DNA of 64,000 bases from Cenococcum geophilum 1.58 (Eukaryota; Ascomycota; Dothideomycetes; Gloniales; Gloniaceae): the NCBI GenBank assembly GCA_001692895.1, contig KV748182.1, positions 2,732,341 to 2,796,340 on the forward strand, read 5' to 3'. The notes under the pieces were generated by a model that was not told the DNA's origin, made no database searches, and saw only the letters and a program-made list of their open reading frames with translations. Shown in pieces: positions 1 to 11,557 of the stretch (position 1 is the first letter of the stretch; every line of letters starts with the position of its first letter). Both the position numbers and the translations under genes were made by a program.

Positions 1-189
1 AAACCGAAGTATTACCGCCCTTATAGCTATTATTAGTATCTAGCTTATAAACGGATATAATTAAGTCTTAAATATCTTAGCTTATATTAACCTAAGACTT
101 ATAGGCAAACTAGTCACAAACTACGTATACTACTCTATTACAGTTATCTTAACAGCTAGATATTTAGCCCTTAGAGTAATCCGGATATT

Positions 190-700
190 AAAGTCTATAG
201 TATAGTATTAAATCTAAATCCTTAGGGCAGTTTAAGTATTAGAGCTTATAGTATAATACTAAGTCTTAACTTTTAGATAAGCCTAAGGTTTAATATTCGT
301 AATATAGCACTAAATCTCTAATTATAAAAAATTATAAAGTTTAAAATTTATAGCGTAGTACTAGTTCCTAGGTAGTAGGAAATCTGGAAATTTAGAATTT
401 GTAATATAGTATTAGATCTCCGCTCCTCTTAAATATTAAGGCTTAGGATTTAAGTTATAATACTAAATCTCCGCTTTAAGGAAACTCTAAGGCTTAGGGT
501 TTATAGGCTAATACTTAATCTCCGCCCTCTAAACTAGGCGCAGTTTAAAATTTGCGTACTAATATTTAATCCCTACCTTCTAAATTAGGTATGGCTTAAA
601 ATTTATAGTCTAATATTTAATCTTTACTCTTTAAATTAAGTGTAGCTTAGAACCTATAGCCTAGTGCTTAATCTCCGCCCTTAGTTTTAGATATAACGTA
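190..700. repeat. Decayed tandem satellite, ~10 units of ~50-60 bp
   Basis: A motif of the form TA(A/G)TAYTWAATCTCCGC recurs about every 50-60 bp (near 202, 262, 305, 365, 412, 462, 510, 566, 625 and 664). It is followed each time by a variable TTAAG/AGGCTTA segment. The units differ mostly by transitions, as expected of an old tandem array eroded by RIP. No reading frame is kept across it. The flanks (1-189 and 701-1208) are equally AT-rich, and nothing else is recognisable in them. Confidence 0.5.
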
Positions 701-1208
701 GTTTTAGTAGGTTAGTACTTAATATTTCTTAACATTTTACTTATTTATTAACTTAACTAAGACTAGGGTAGAGCTCTAATTAATATCTGGGTGTTAAGTA
801 TTAATCTTTATATACGTATTTAAATAGTCTATTAAATTCTTATTTAAGGGGATACTAAGGTTTATATCTAAATCTTCTATAACCTATAAAACCTATATTA
901 TATTAGCCATTTAGTTTAAGTGTCTTATAATCCTCTTAACTAGATATTATCTATTCTCCTTAGGCTACTATACCTTAAGCCTTTTAGCTAATATTAGGTC
1001 CGCCTTATAGTAAAAAATAAATAAAAGAATATATCTATGCACTTTAAAAGTAAGAAATCCGCTTATAACCCTTCTTTAGCACCTTAGCTAAGCAGTAATT
1101 TTATATTAATATTACTTCGTAAGTTAACTAAACGGCGCCCACTTACTTTAATTAGTAGTAACTTAACTATAAAGAATTTGCGCGTTATAAATAAGTATAT
1201 ATAAGGTA

Positions 1209-3108
1209 GTTAATTTTTACTAAAGTAAATTATAGCGGCGATTATTTATTAGTGAGCTATTTTAATAAAATCGGTAGTGTAGATATTTACCTTTAATTAA
1301 CCTCCGCATTTCTTTTTTTACTAACCTTCTACCTTATAACACCGCACTATAAACTTTACCGTTATTATTTTATCTATTATCTATTAGCATATTACTATCT
1401 ATAATACCTTTATTTATACCTCTAAATATATCTAACAGCTATTTAGTTAAGAAACTTAATATATATAATATTAATGATAAAATAATTAAGGACGCTTTTA
1501 AGGACGCTCTTTCTTTTATTAATTCTTTAGAATCTCTACCTAAAGAGTAAGCTTTCTAATACTAAATTATGCCTATAGCTAATATAATTTTAGAAAATAT
1601 ATACTAAAGCACTCTTTATTAGATATAGTAAAGCACCGTAATAATACTATTATAAAATCTGCTAGAAATCTGCTTACTTCTTTACTACTTACCTCTTTAC
1701 CGCCTACTTCTTTACCACTTACCTCTTTACCGCCTACCTTTAAGCCACCTATTTCTTTATCGCCTACTATTTTTAAAAAGTTTAATCCTTATCATGCTTC
1801 TACTTCTCTTAAGAGGTAGGCTAATAAAATTACTACGCAAAATATTTAGTATAAGATAGCCTTTAAATCGTATATATTAGCTATACTCTTTTAATATCTT
1901 ATCTACTAATTTACCTCTTATAGTAACCTAATAGAAATATTAAAGATTTTAGATAATAATAAAGAGAGTAATCTTAATAACGCCGACTATCCTAAAAGCC
2001 CTCCTCTATCCTTTTATAATCTCTATAGCCCTTATAAGCTCCGTAGTACGTAGACGGCCTAAGCTATAACGTTAGATATTAATATAAAAGAGCGCCTTTC
2101 TATTTAAGTGCCGTTAGTAAATAAATAGTATACCCTAAAAGCTAATACTTAGAAAAATATAAAGGAAGCTCGCTAGTGGATATATACCTATATCTAAAAT
2201 ATTAAGGGTAGCTTTAATATACTGTGTAATCCGTTATACGCTCTATATGTTAAGCAGGACTATAAATATCGTATTTATAAGTAAAACGCTAGGCTATATT
2301 TTAGAGGTATGTACTTAAGATGTTGCTTAAGTAGTAAGTTATATAAAAAGGTATATACTAATAGTATACTACTATTCCATCAGCTAATATATATATAGGA
2401 TAGTTTGCTAAAACTAGAGCCAGTTACACCTTAGCGTAAAAAACGTGCGCAATTAACTTCTGCTAGTAGTCCAACTAGAATACCTACTAAGAAGGTATAA
2501 TATCTATATCTTAATAATATAGATATTACTAATATCCGTATGGCTTTGGACCTATACTATCCCCCCTCTAAAAACCTCCCCTCCCCTTAAAACTCCTACT
2601 TATAGTAATATATATAGTTATAGAGGCACTTATTTTACCGCTACTTTTTTTACTCTTTTACTAATTCCTAGTACACCTAGTACTGCTTTTAGTACTATTA
2701 CTCCTACTAGCACAGGAAATATTAGGGTATATTTAGCAATTGCTATTTCTATACGCATTAATATAGTTTATAAATAAGTAGCTAAAATAGCAAAAGATAT
2801 TCGGGCTATAGATTACCGGTTAAGTAAGCTTAAAGGTTCTTTAAGTAAGATAAAGGATAAGCTTGCGTTTATAAGGCGTAGTATTACTATACTTATATAT
2901 AACGCTAGGTTACTAGATATAGAACTTAAGTAAATATAAGTTAGCTATTACTGTGGGTTAGCTATTATTATAGGTTTAGAGTAATAAAATAGCAACTTTT
3001 ACCTCTTTACTACTATATATATAGAAATTAAGTCTCTGCCTTATATTTAATAGATTAATATTATAATATCTATATAAGCTAAGATAAAGATATTTATATC
3101 CTTACACC
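1209..3108. repeat. 1.9-kb direct tandem duplication, copy 1 (RIP-mutated)
   Basis: Begins GTTAATTTTTACTAAAGTAA and ends near CTTATATTTAATAG...AAGATAAAGATATTTATAT. The same order of segments returns about 1900 bp downstream. Shared blocks include the AGCGGCGATTATT block near 1236, TATGCCTATAGCTAATATA near 1569, and AGGGTAGCTTTAAT near 2204. The plus strand holds a broken reading frame, with RIP-type stops, that is alignable with copy 2 around 1870-2420. It matches no protein family I recognise. Probably a duplicated mobile element or its coding part. Confidence 0.6.
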
Positions 3109-5066
3109 GTTAATTTTTATTAAGGTAAGTTACTATAGCAGCAATTATTCGTTAGTGAGCTAATTTAATAAAATTGTTAGCGTGGATATTTACCTTTAAT
3201 TAACCTTTATATCTCTTTTTCCTCTACTAACCTTCTACCTCTTAGCACCGCACCGCGAACTTTATTATTGTTATTTTATATACTATCCTTTAGAATACTA
3301 CTGTCTATAATACCTATATTTATATCTATAAATAATGTTAATATAAATAATAGCAACTAGGCGGTTAAGGAACTTAATATGCGTAATGTTAATAACAAGG
3401 AGTTTAATGCTATTAAGTACGCTATAGCTGCTCTTACCAAGTCTTTAGATTCTATTCCTAAAGAGTAAGCCTTCTAATACTAAATTATGCCTATAGCTAA
3501 TATAATTTTAGCAAATATATACTAAAGCGCTCTTTATAGGGTTTAGTAGACGATAATAATAAGAATAAAGCGAAATCTGCTAAAAACCTACTTACCTTTT
3601 TACTAGATACCTTTCCGCTACCTACATCTTTACCATAGGCTACTTTGCTATCCGCTACTTTATTATCCGCCTCCCTACTACTACTACCTAATACTTCTAA
3701 AAAGAGGCTTAATAAGGGTCGTTTATCTTCTTTTCTTAAAAAGTAGGCTAGAAAGGCTGCTAATATAAATATAAAGCTTAAGATAGCTATTAAATTATAT
3801 ATATTAGTTATACTATTTTAGCGTCTTATCTACTAATTTACCTCTTATAGTGACCTAAACACTATATATAAGGTTCCTTTAGATAGCAAATCTTTAAATA
3901 GTAATAAAGATAAAAACCTTAATAACACTAACTCTCCTAAAAGCTCTCCTCTATTCTCTTATAATCTCCGCAGCCCTTATAATCTCTATAGCTCTTATAA
4001 TATCTATAGTACTATAAATATAAATGAGCGCCTTCCTATCTAAGTACTAATAGTAAATAAATAGTATACTTTAAAAGTTAGTATTTAGAAGAATATAAAG
4101 GAAAGTCGCTAGCGGATATTAACGCACGTCTAGAATATTAAGGGTAGCTTTAATAAGCTGCGTAATCCGCTATATACTCTATACGAGAAGTATAGCCATA
4201 AATATTACGTTTATAAAAAGGACTCTAGGCCTTATTTTAGGGGTACGTGCTTAAGATATTATATAGGTAGTAGGTTATACGGAAAGGTACATACTAATAG
4301 TATACTATTATTCTATTAGCTAACACGCGTATAGAAAAGTTTACTAAATTTAAAGCCGGTTATACCTTAGGGCAAAAGACGTATAAAATTAGCTTCTACT
4401 AATAGTCTAGCTAAAACGCCTATTAAGAAGGTATAGTATCTATATGTTAATAATACAGATATTACTAATATCCGCATAGCTTTATTCTTATACTATCCTT
4501 ACTAGCGCCACTACGCCTCCCCCTACTAAGACCTCCCCTCCTATTAAGACTCCTACTGATAATAGTATATATAGCCGTAAAGGTACCCACTCTACCACCG
4601 CTCTTCTAACCCCTTCGCTAATTACTAGCACGCTAGTTACTACTGCTGCTTTTGCTAGCACTAGGTCTATTAGAGTGTATTTAGCAATTACTATTTCTAT
4701 ATATTTAAGCTATAGATCGCCGGTTTAATAAGTTTAAAGTTTTTCTAAGTAAGATAAAGGATAAGCTTACGTTCCTAAGGCGTGGTGTTATTACACTTAT
4801 ATATAATACTAGCCTACTAGATATCAAATATAAGTAGATATAAGTTAGCTATTGCTGCGAGTTGGCTATTATTACTAATTTATAATAATAAAATAGTAGC
4901 TTATACCTTTTTGCTACTATATATATAGGAATTAAGTCTCTACCTTATATTTAATAAATATACTTAATTAATATTATAATATCCGTATAAGCTAAGATAA
5001 CAATATCCGCGTAAGCTAATATAAAGATATCCGTATAAGCTAAGATANAGATATTTATATATCTNN
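3109..5066. repeat. 1.9-kb direct tandem duplication, copy 2 (RIP-mutated)
   Basis: Second copy of the preceding repeat, abutting it head-to-tail. It retains longer broken frames on the plus strand (about 3830-4330), which encode a Lys/Asn/Tyr-rich peptide with TAA/TAG stops at likely former Gln codons. The 3' end carries three short tandem copies of GATATCCGTATAAGCTAAGA (4978-5048) not present at that number in copy 1. Ambiguous bases (N) begin at 5048. No family assignment can be made. Confidence 0.6.
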
Positions 5067-5398
5067 ANTANAAAATAGCCNACTACTATATTATATACTA
5101 NNNACTAAGAAGATTATACGCTAGCTAGAGTTAATATTAATAAAAAGAACTTAATTAATATATTAAGATAGAAACGTACTAAAAGCCTAAGTATTTAAAA
5201 GTCCTCTAGCATATTATCTATAGCCTTATTAAATCCGTCCTTATAAAGGTTGTATAGTAAACCGCTAATATAAGACATCCGTATATTAAAATTAGTAATG
5301 CCGCCCTATAAGAGCTGCTCTAATCTAAGTTAAAAAATAGTAGGTACCTTAAACCTAATATCCTATATATACTAACGCATAATAAAAGTATACCCGTA
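5048..5398. other. Ambiguous bases and AT-rich spacer
   Basis: Scattered N characters occur at 5048, 5065-5066, 5068, 5071, 5081 and 5101-5103, marking uncertain consensus inside the duplicated AT-rich tract. The remaining spacer to 5398 is RIP-like AT-rich DNA without a recognisable gene. Confidence 0.8.
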
Positions 5399-5500
5399 TA
5401 TAAGAGTACATATATTAGATCTCGCCGCGCTTGCGATTAATATCGCAAGCACTCCGTATCTTTTTGGCCGAATGGCGACGTTGGGGCGGGAAACGTTACA
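5399..5500 (+). repeat. TRIM left LTR
   Basis: The 102-bp left terminal repeat starts TATAAGAG where the right copy has TGTAAGAG; a G-to-A change here explains the lost TG. It contains a hairpin with 9-bp arms GCTTGCGAT/ATCGCAAGC (5429-5450). Confidence 0.88.
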
Positions 5501-5505
5501 ATTGT

Positions 5506-5518
5506 GCTTGCGATATTA
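5506..5518 (+). promoter_or_regulatory. Possible self-primer binding site of the TRIM
   Basis: GCTTGCGATATTA, five bases downstream of the left LTR, is perfectly complementary over 13 bases to the LTR segment TAATATCGCAAGC (5438-5450). Primer sites lie at this position in LTR elements. Complementarity to the element's own 5' RNA is the arrangement known from Tf1-type self-priming. The role is inferred. Confidence 0.45.
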
Positions 5519-5766
5519 CTGGGGCCAGGTGTATGGGTCCGTTGCTGGGTGGGTCGTGGGTCCGACTCCCGACGGTCACGCACTTCGCTCTGGTACAGTC
5601 AAACACGCCTACAGGGGTTAGGCGAAGAGGCGTCGGCTAAGGGGTCCGATACGGCTTAAGCTTCAAGCAGCCTTCGTTACTGGGGACTCCTAATATATGC
5701 GACTCTTGGTGTGCGGACCCCCTACGGCTTGGCGTTCGAGGGCGAACGCGCAGAGGGGAGGGCAAT

Positions 5767-5868
5767 TGTAAGAGTACATATATTAGATCCCGCCGCGCTT
5801 GCGATTAATATCGCAAGCACTCCGTGTCTTTTTGGCCGAATGGCGACGTTGGGGCGGGAAACGTTACA
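5767..5868 (+). repeat. TRIM right LTR
   Basis: 102-bp right terminal repeat, TGTAAGAG...CGTTACA. It is followed directly by the second CCGTA target duplication (5869-5873). Confidence 0.88.
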
Positions 5869-5873
5869 CCGTA

Positions 5874-8679
5874 ATTAAAATAATATATTACTATTACTCT
5901 TAGCATTTATTAAGCAACTTATATACTAACTATTATATATATTAGCAGAGGTATAGGTATAATATTAAGACAACAAACCATATAAATATATTTAGCAGCT
6001 TCCCCTAGTACCTCTATATTTTTATTAGTATTATTAAAGCTATATATAAGGGGATTAAATAGTAAACCGGCTGCAGTTAATAGAAAGGCGTTAAATATAT
6101 TTACGCCGTCCTTTATAAGTTTCTTATATCCGCGCTATAGAAGTAAAGGAGCCTTAAAATCTATTAAGCGCCGTATATATTATATAATTAAATCCTTCCT
6201 AATCTAATCTATAAGATAGCGGATATCTAGCGCTAGAGACTTAGATATATATTTACTATTTATACATTTACTAAATATACGCTTAAAAATATCGCAAAGT
6301 ATACTAATATAACTTATTATAAGAACACTTTATTTAAATAGCTCGTCTATACTAAACGTTAAATTCCTACACGTCTAAAGCAACTCCTTAAGTTAAAGAT
6401 TTAGCAGTTTATTAAGGCGATCCGTCTTAAAGAAGCTATTTAGCCGCCCTTAGAGGTTAACTAAACTATTAGTAAGGATAGCCTATTAAAGCACTAGATC
6501 GCAAGCGCTTATTCTAACTAGTCGCTATAGGATCAGTATATTATATATATAGTTCTTTAATAAGCTTCTAGTAAAGTATAAATAAAGATAGGGGATTACA
6601 CGCTTTAGTAGTCCGATATCTATATACTTAATAGCATATTTTAGAAGCTTATAAATATTAATAACCTATAGAAACCGGATATAATTAAAGAACTCTATAT
6701 TATAGTTATTAGCGGCGGAGCTTAATATACCTATAGAGGACGACGTTGTTGCTAGCTAATATGCGTTAGCGGGTAGCTCTAAATAATTAAACGTGCGCTA
6801 ATTTATATCGCGGCATATATCTCTTAAAAAAGCCGCTATACAGATATCCTTAATATACTTTAGAAATTGCTATAGAGATAGGTTTAATATATATCGCTCG
6901 GCCTTACTATCTACCTTAATATTACACTTGTTATAGATATAGAGTAGAAATAACGCAATAATATAAGCGTTAAAGCTTTAGAGAATTAGCTCTTCTATAT
7001 AATAAAATAGGGCCTTTTCCCTAGAAATATTACGCCAACCTAGGTAATTTATATAGGTGTAGAGCGCTAAAAACTACTACGTAGCTTACTTACCCCAATA
7101 AAACGTACGCATAACTATATATAGGAAGTTTAATTGTATATGCTATAGCCCTAGAATAGGTAACACCTACTTACAGCTATTATACGCACCTTCCGCCTTA
7201 ACCCGCTCCTCTTTATATAATTAAATAAGCTTTACGGTCTTCTAATCTCTATATACTAGGAATAGCCAGTTATTAAAAGCGATTTTGTGATTATACTACA
7301 GTTAGTTTAAGAAGATATTCTCTATTATATAATAATTGCCGTTAATAGAAGCCTTACTGTCTAGAATAGGTCCTAGAGTTATATACTCTGTCCTTCTATA
7401 AGGGAGAATATTAACTACTAGTATACGCGGATATTTAATATCCGCGTTAGAGTTAAATATACTATTAACCGTAGTAAGATACGCGTATTAGATAGCGTCC
7501 ATAATAAAACTTATAAATATCCGCTTTTAGAGGTTATTAAACTTATTTCTAGCTGTATTAACAACCTTATCTAGCTTAAGTTAACGGGTATTATTTAATA
7601 TTAACTGCTTAAGGCCCCCTTTAGGCATACATACTCCGCGTAAAATCTTTCCTATAGTATATAAATTAAACTTACTAATCTCGCCGATAACCTAATATTA
7701 AGTCTTTTAGTAATAGTTAAAGTTATTATAGATAATATAGATATTATTATAAATAGATAGAGACTTAATTGGTTTCTTAAAGGTTATTAACGCTAGAAGT
7801 ACTAGTAGAATTAATAAAACCTTCCTTAGAACGTTTAGCTAGCCCAAGCTTTTTAGCATTAAAAGTTATATAACTATTAATTAGATTAAGGCTATATAAG
7901 AAAAATAGCATATAGCGCTTTATATTAAGCGCCTAAAGATATAGACTAAGTAGATAGGTAAAACCGTTTATAGAGTTCTGGGTAAACCCTAGGAGGAATA
8001 TAAAAGTAACTATAACTATACGTCCACTATGCGGATCTTAACTATGTTCCTCTCTATTTAGTGCAGATATCCCCTTAATAAGCTAGAGCAGTAGTAGACC
8101 GTACTACTAAATAAACTTAGCTATATTCTTAAGGTTAATATCCTAAAACTTTATATCTAGAGTTTATATATTAAAGGGGCCACGTTATAATTATAGTTGG
8201 CGGAGCTCTTTTTAGATATAGTAGACAGTATAGGTTACTAGTATTATATAAATATCAGCCCTATTAATAAGTTCTTCTTATATTTCCCTATCCTTTAGTA
8301 AAGTAATAAGTAGGTTCTCTACTTTCTTCTTCCTCCTATTACCTTTATACCCATTCTCGCTTTCTAAAAACTTAAAAACTAGCCTATAAAAAGACCAGCC
8401 CTATTAATATAGAAGGTCCCTAATAATATTAACCTTCTCTTTCTTTAATATCTTTATCTAACTAATAGGTGGAATATCCACTAGTTGCGGAGAGGGCTAG
8501 CGGCATAGGCGTTTAGCATTAGTATTTACTACATAGCTCGGTAGTATAGAGGTGGAATTAAAGGCTCTACGGCAACGAATTCCTCTTAATATTACGTGTA
8601 TATAAGGAGCTAAAGATCTTATAACTTATAGAGTAGGCTTTTCTCTATAATTTAGTATAATTTTTATGTCAATAGGTAT
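5874..8679 (-). pseudogene. RIP-degraded fungal transposase-like gene (DUF6589-like?)
   Basis: On the minus strand a single reading frame can be followed from about 7800 down to 6950 through many TAA/TAG codons at probable Gln/Trp positions. Recognisable stretches include GKILRGVCMPKGGLKQLIL, then an N-W-L-F-L-V-Y-x-D-Q-x-T-V-K-L block, then WVLPILGLWHIQLNFLYM. Such GDxxT and P-G-L-x-H-x-Q blocks resemble fungal DUF6589-type proteins, often treated as transposon-derived; that link is from memory and tentative. No terminal repeats were found, so element ends are unknown and the coordinates simply span the AT-rich tract. Confidence 0.4.
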
Positions 8680-8681
8680 TA

Positions 8682-10785
8682 AGCGTTTGGGCCACCTCGT
8701 GCACGGTCCCACCTCGTGCACACCAAAATCCAAAATTCGCGAATATTAAAAATATCATAACTCTACAACCATGGACTCAATTGAGGCCGCTCTTGCTGCT
8801 TTAGACTTGCAATTAAAGCCTAATTACACTCAAACCGCAAAGGAGTATGGTGTAGATCGATCTACCCTCTCGCGCCGCCATCGCAATATTACGGGCACAA
8901 AGGCAGATGGCTACGACTCTCAATCTTTTCTTACCCAACAACAATCCAAAGTCCTCATAGCTTATATAAATGAGCTTACCAACCGTGGCCTACCTCCTAC
9001 AGTTGCTATAGTACGAAGTTTTGCGCAAGAGATTGCTGGAAAACCACCTAGATCTCACTAGGCTTCGCGCTAGATTAAAAAAAACGGCGCCTCTTTAAAG
9101 AGCCACTACCTCGTTCCTATGGACAATGTACGCAAACAAGCTGAATCAGCTTATTACTTTGGCCTCTACTTTTCACTTTTAGGCCAAAAGATTAAGGAAT
9201 ATGGGATTAAACGGCAAAATACATATAATATGGATAAGAAAGGCTTCCTTATTAGCATGCTTACAAAGGCCAAGCGGGTATTTTCTAAGTCTGCATTCAA
9301 ATCAGGACAACTTAAGAATACAATTCAAAATGGGAACAGAGAGTGGATTACTATTTTAGCAACAATTTGTGCAGATGGAACGACTCTCTCACCAGGCCTT
9401 ATTTACTAGGCAGTTACTGGCAATATACAAGACACCTAGCTTCAAGATTACGACCCAGATTAACACCCTTGCTTCTTTGGCTTATCACCCACTGGTTAAA
9501 CAAATGATAACTTTGGATACGCCTAGCTAGATACTATCTTTAATAAGGAGACAAAGGCAAAGGCCCGAAACGGAAGAGATTGGAGGCTTCTAATTCTTAA
9601 TGGGCACGGCTCTCATGTAAATATAAAGTTCCTGAACTACTGTGATAATAACCGTATACTTGTGGCAGTATACCCACCTCATTCGACTCATAGACTTCAA
9701 CCCCTAGACGTCTCTCTTTTCTCGCCGCTTGCGATATATTACAGCCAGGAGTTAGATCTATTTCTTCACAAGAGCCAAGGCCTCTGCTCTCTTACCAAAA
9801 GAAACTTCTTTCGGCTATTTTGGCCCGCTTTTAGAAAGGCTTTTACTGCATCTAACGTTGAGAGCGGGTGGCAGAGGACAGGCCTCTACCCCTTTAAGCC
9901 TAGCGTTGTCATGGACAAGTTTAAGCCTAGCCGGCCTTCCTCAAGTAAGTCAATACGCTCGCACCTTACACTAGATAATTGGCGAAAGGCGCGGAGGCTT
10001 TTTAAAGAGGTGGTTACTGATAAGTATGATAAGCGCGCACGGCTTCTAGATAATATGATGGTGAATCTTATGGCCGAGAATAAGATCCTTAAGTATCGCG
10101 TTAATGGGCTTACTGAAGCTATACACAATAAGAAGAAGAAGCGTCGTCGGGGTAAGCCTTTGTTTACCTAACTTACTCCTCTAGATCAGGGTAAGGCTAC
10201 CTTTTATAGCCCTAGGAAGATTCGGCAAGCCCAAGAGCTTTAAGCCGAGCAAGAGCAAGCTAAATACCAAGAACAAGCTCTTAAAGCCGAGCAAAAGCTT
10301 TAACGGCAAATCCAAAAGAATGAGAAGAGGCGTATGGTAGAAATGCGGAAGGAGCAGCGGGCACAAAATAAGATCCAGCGGGCGGCGGAAGCGGAGGCTC
10401 AACGGTTCAAAAAGCAGGCAGCAAAGGAGGCACGTGAGGTTGATCGCCAACTCAAAGAAGAAGCCAAGAGGCTTCGAATATCACGGAAGACTCGATCCAA
10501 ACGTAGAGAGGTAGTAGAAGACGAGGATTTAAGTGAGATATTGGATGCGAATGAGAGCACCCCCCTACCAAGAGCTCCGAGGCCTCAGCGCCAACGCCAA
10601 GCTCCAGCTTACTTAGGGGACTACATTTTATAGCCAATTTGAATCTTCTAATTAAGCCAAGTTCAACACTAAAATTTGATCCAATTTGATGTGGTGTAGC
10701 GATTTCTAGAGCCTCAAATTTGGTGGGGCATTTGGCCAAGAAACCGTGCACGAGCCGTCCGCGTGCACGAGCCGGCCCAAACTCG
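8682..10785 (+). mobile_element. Fot1/pogo-type Tc1-mariner transposon
   Basis: A 2.1-kb element flanked by TA (8680-8681 and 10786-10787) with matching inverted ends: GTTTGGGCCACCTCGTGCAC on the left, and on the right the reverse complement of GTTTGGGCCGGCTCGTGCAC. Each end holds two CTCGTGCAC motifs (left near 8694 and 8714; right near 10746 and 10763), probably transposase-binding subterminal repeats. It carries one plus-strand transposase frame broken by RIP-type stops. The TA duplication, inverted repeats and CENP-B/DDE_1 type protein together fit the Fot1/pogo group. Confidence 0.88.
8771..10633 (+). pseudogene. Fot1/pogo-like transposase, inactivated
   Basis: One frame of about 620 codons starts at ATG 8771. 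It begins with a psq/CENP-B-like helix-turn-helix (AKEYGVDRSTLSRR), followed by the DDE_1 core NMDKKGF (usual NMDEKGF, first Asp near 9233). The second block is LLILNGHGSHVN, where the usual catalytic Asp of LDGHGSH is Asn (codon AAT at 9599-9601). The third block, HRLQPLDVSLFSPL near 9690, keeps its Asp. The C-terminus (10320-10500) is a charged Lys/Glu/Arg coiled-coil-like tail. About eight TAG/TAA stops (for example 9059, 9408, 10169) sit at probable Gln or Trp codons. Both the stops and the Asp-to-Asn change make it inactive; all are RIP-type transitions. Confidence 0.88.
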
Positions 10786-10818
10786 TATAGGAGGGTAGAT
10801 TAATTTTGTTAAAGTTAA

Positions 10819-11404
10819 GGGTGGTGGTATTCTCACATGCCTGTTCGGTACATACACATGCCTGTTTTCGGTGCATACACATGCCCCTAAATCAGGCTTA
10901 GTGCTTGCCTAAATAGGCTGTTTAGCATGTTTGCAGACGGTCGCGAACTTCAAAAATCTATCGCGTCCAACCTTCCTTACCATTACTACCTTTATTAATA
11001 CTATGGAAGAAGACGACAAATGGAATGGTTTAAACTGCTGAGACGCGCAGGGGTAAAGGGTTGCGGTAAAGCAGTAGATGCAGTCAATTGAGGCGCGCGC
11101 AGTTGCAGTGGTTAATATAATCCTCCGCGTTTTCCTTGTCCTCCCGCACGTCCTCTTCCTCGCCCACGCCTTTAAGGAAGCTCCCGGTATGAAGGATCGC
11201 GCCAAGTTAATGTATCCTCGCGGTGTTTAGGGTTGCGCGCGTGGGCATATTATTTAACGCAATGGATTTTTAAAGTTTGCGACCGTCTGCAAACATGCTA
11301 AACAGCCTATTTAGGCAAGCACTAAGCCTGATTTAGGGGCATGTGTATGCACCGAAAACAGGCATGTGTATGTACCGAACAGGCATGTGAGAATACCACC
11401 ACCC
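10819..11404. mobile_element. Non-autonomous Mutator-like element (TIR-MULE)
   Basis: Inverted repeats of about 149 bp (10819-10967 and 11256-11404) begin GGGTGGTGGTATTCTCACAT. They are identical over the outer ~125 bp and diverge only by transitions near their inner ends. A perfect 9-bp duplication TAAAGTTAA flanks the unit (10810-10818 and 11405-11413). Long inverted repeats plus a 9-bp duplication are the classic Mutator signature. Each arm has three CACATGCC motifs, candidate transposase sites. The 288-bp core (10968-11255) has normal base composition and only a weak minus-strand frame; it does not resemble a transposase and might be captured host DNA. Confidence 0.85.
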
Positions 11405-11469
11405 TAAAGTTAATAAGGTCTTCTTATATAAACAGTATTTAGGTTTTCTTATAAATATCGCCAAAGTCC

Positions 11470-11557
11470 CTCAGACTAAGAAAACAATTACCGTCCTAAA
11501 TTAGCTTAGTGGACGGTGCGGATATTCCTATATCCGCAATTGATTTCTTAGTCTGAG
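11470..11557. repeat. 88-bp hairpin MITE-like repeat
   Basis: CTCAGACTAAGAAAACAATT (11470-11489) is mirrored by AATTGATTTCTTAGTCTGAG (11538-11557) with one mismatch in 20. The loop includes GTGGACGGTGCGG. No clear target duplication was found. It could be a tiny MITE or a structured relic. Confidence 0.6.

Larger units (their letters stand above)
5399..5868 (+). mobile_element. TRIM: 470-bp miniature LTR retroelement
   Basis: Two 102-bp direct repeats (5399-5500 and 5767-5868) bound a 266-bp non-coding core. The repeats end TG/TA...TTACA, and the whole unit is flanked by perfect 5-bp duplications CCGTA (5394-5398 and 5869-5873). A purine tract GCAGAGGGGAGGG lies just before the right repeat, which sets the plus orientation. 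No gag or pol is present, so it would need helper proteins. It is far more GC-rich than its AT-rich surroundings and the repeats are almost identical, suggesting recent insertion after the host DNA had been RIP-mutated. A 69-codon open frame inside it crosses the repeat boundary and is not considered real. Confidence 0.9.

Noticed and set aside
5431-5640. 69-codon frame and a tRNA B-box-like GGGTCCGACTCC inside the TRIM
   Set aside because: The frame spans the LTR-core junction; no A box, clover-leaf or internal promoter pair could be built around the B-box-like word.
10181-10751. Two minus-strand frames of 89 and 99 codons
   Set aside because: Antisense to the charged C-terminal tail of the Fot1/pogo transposase.
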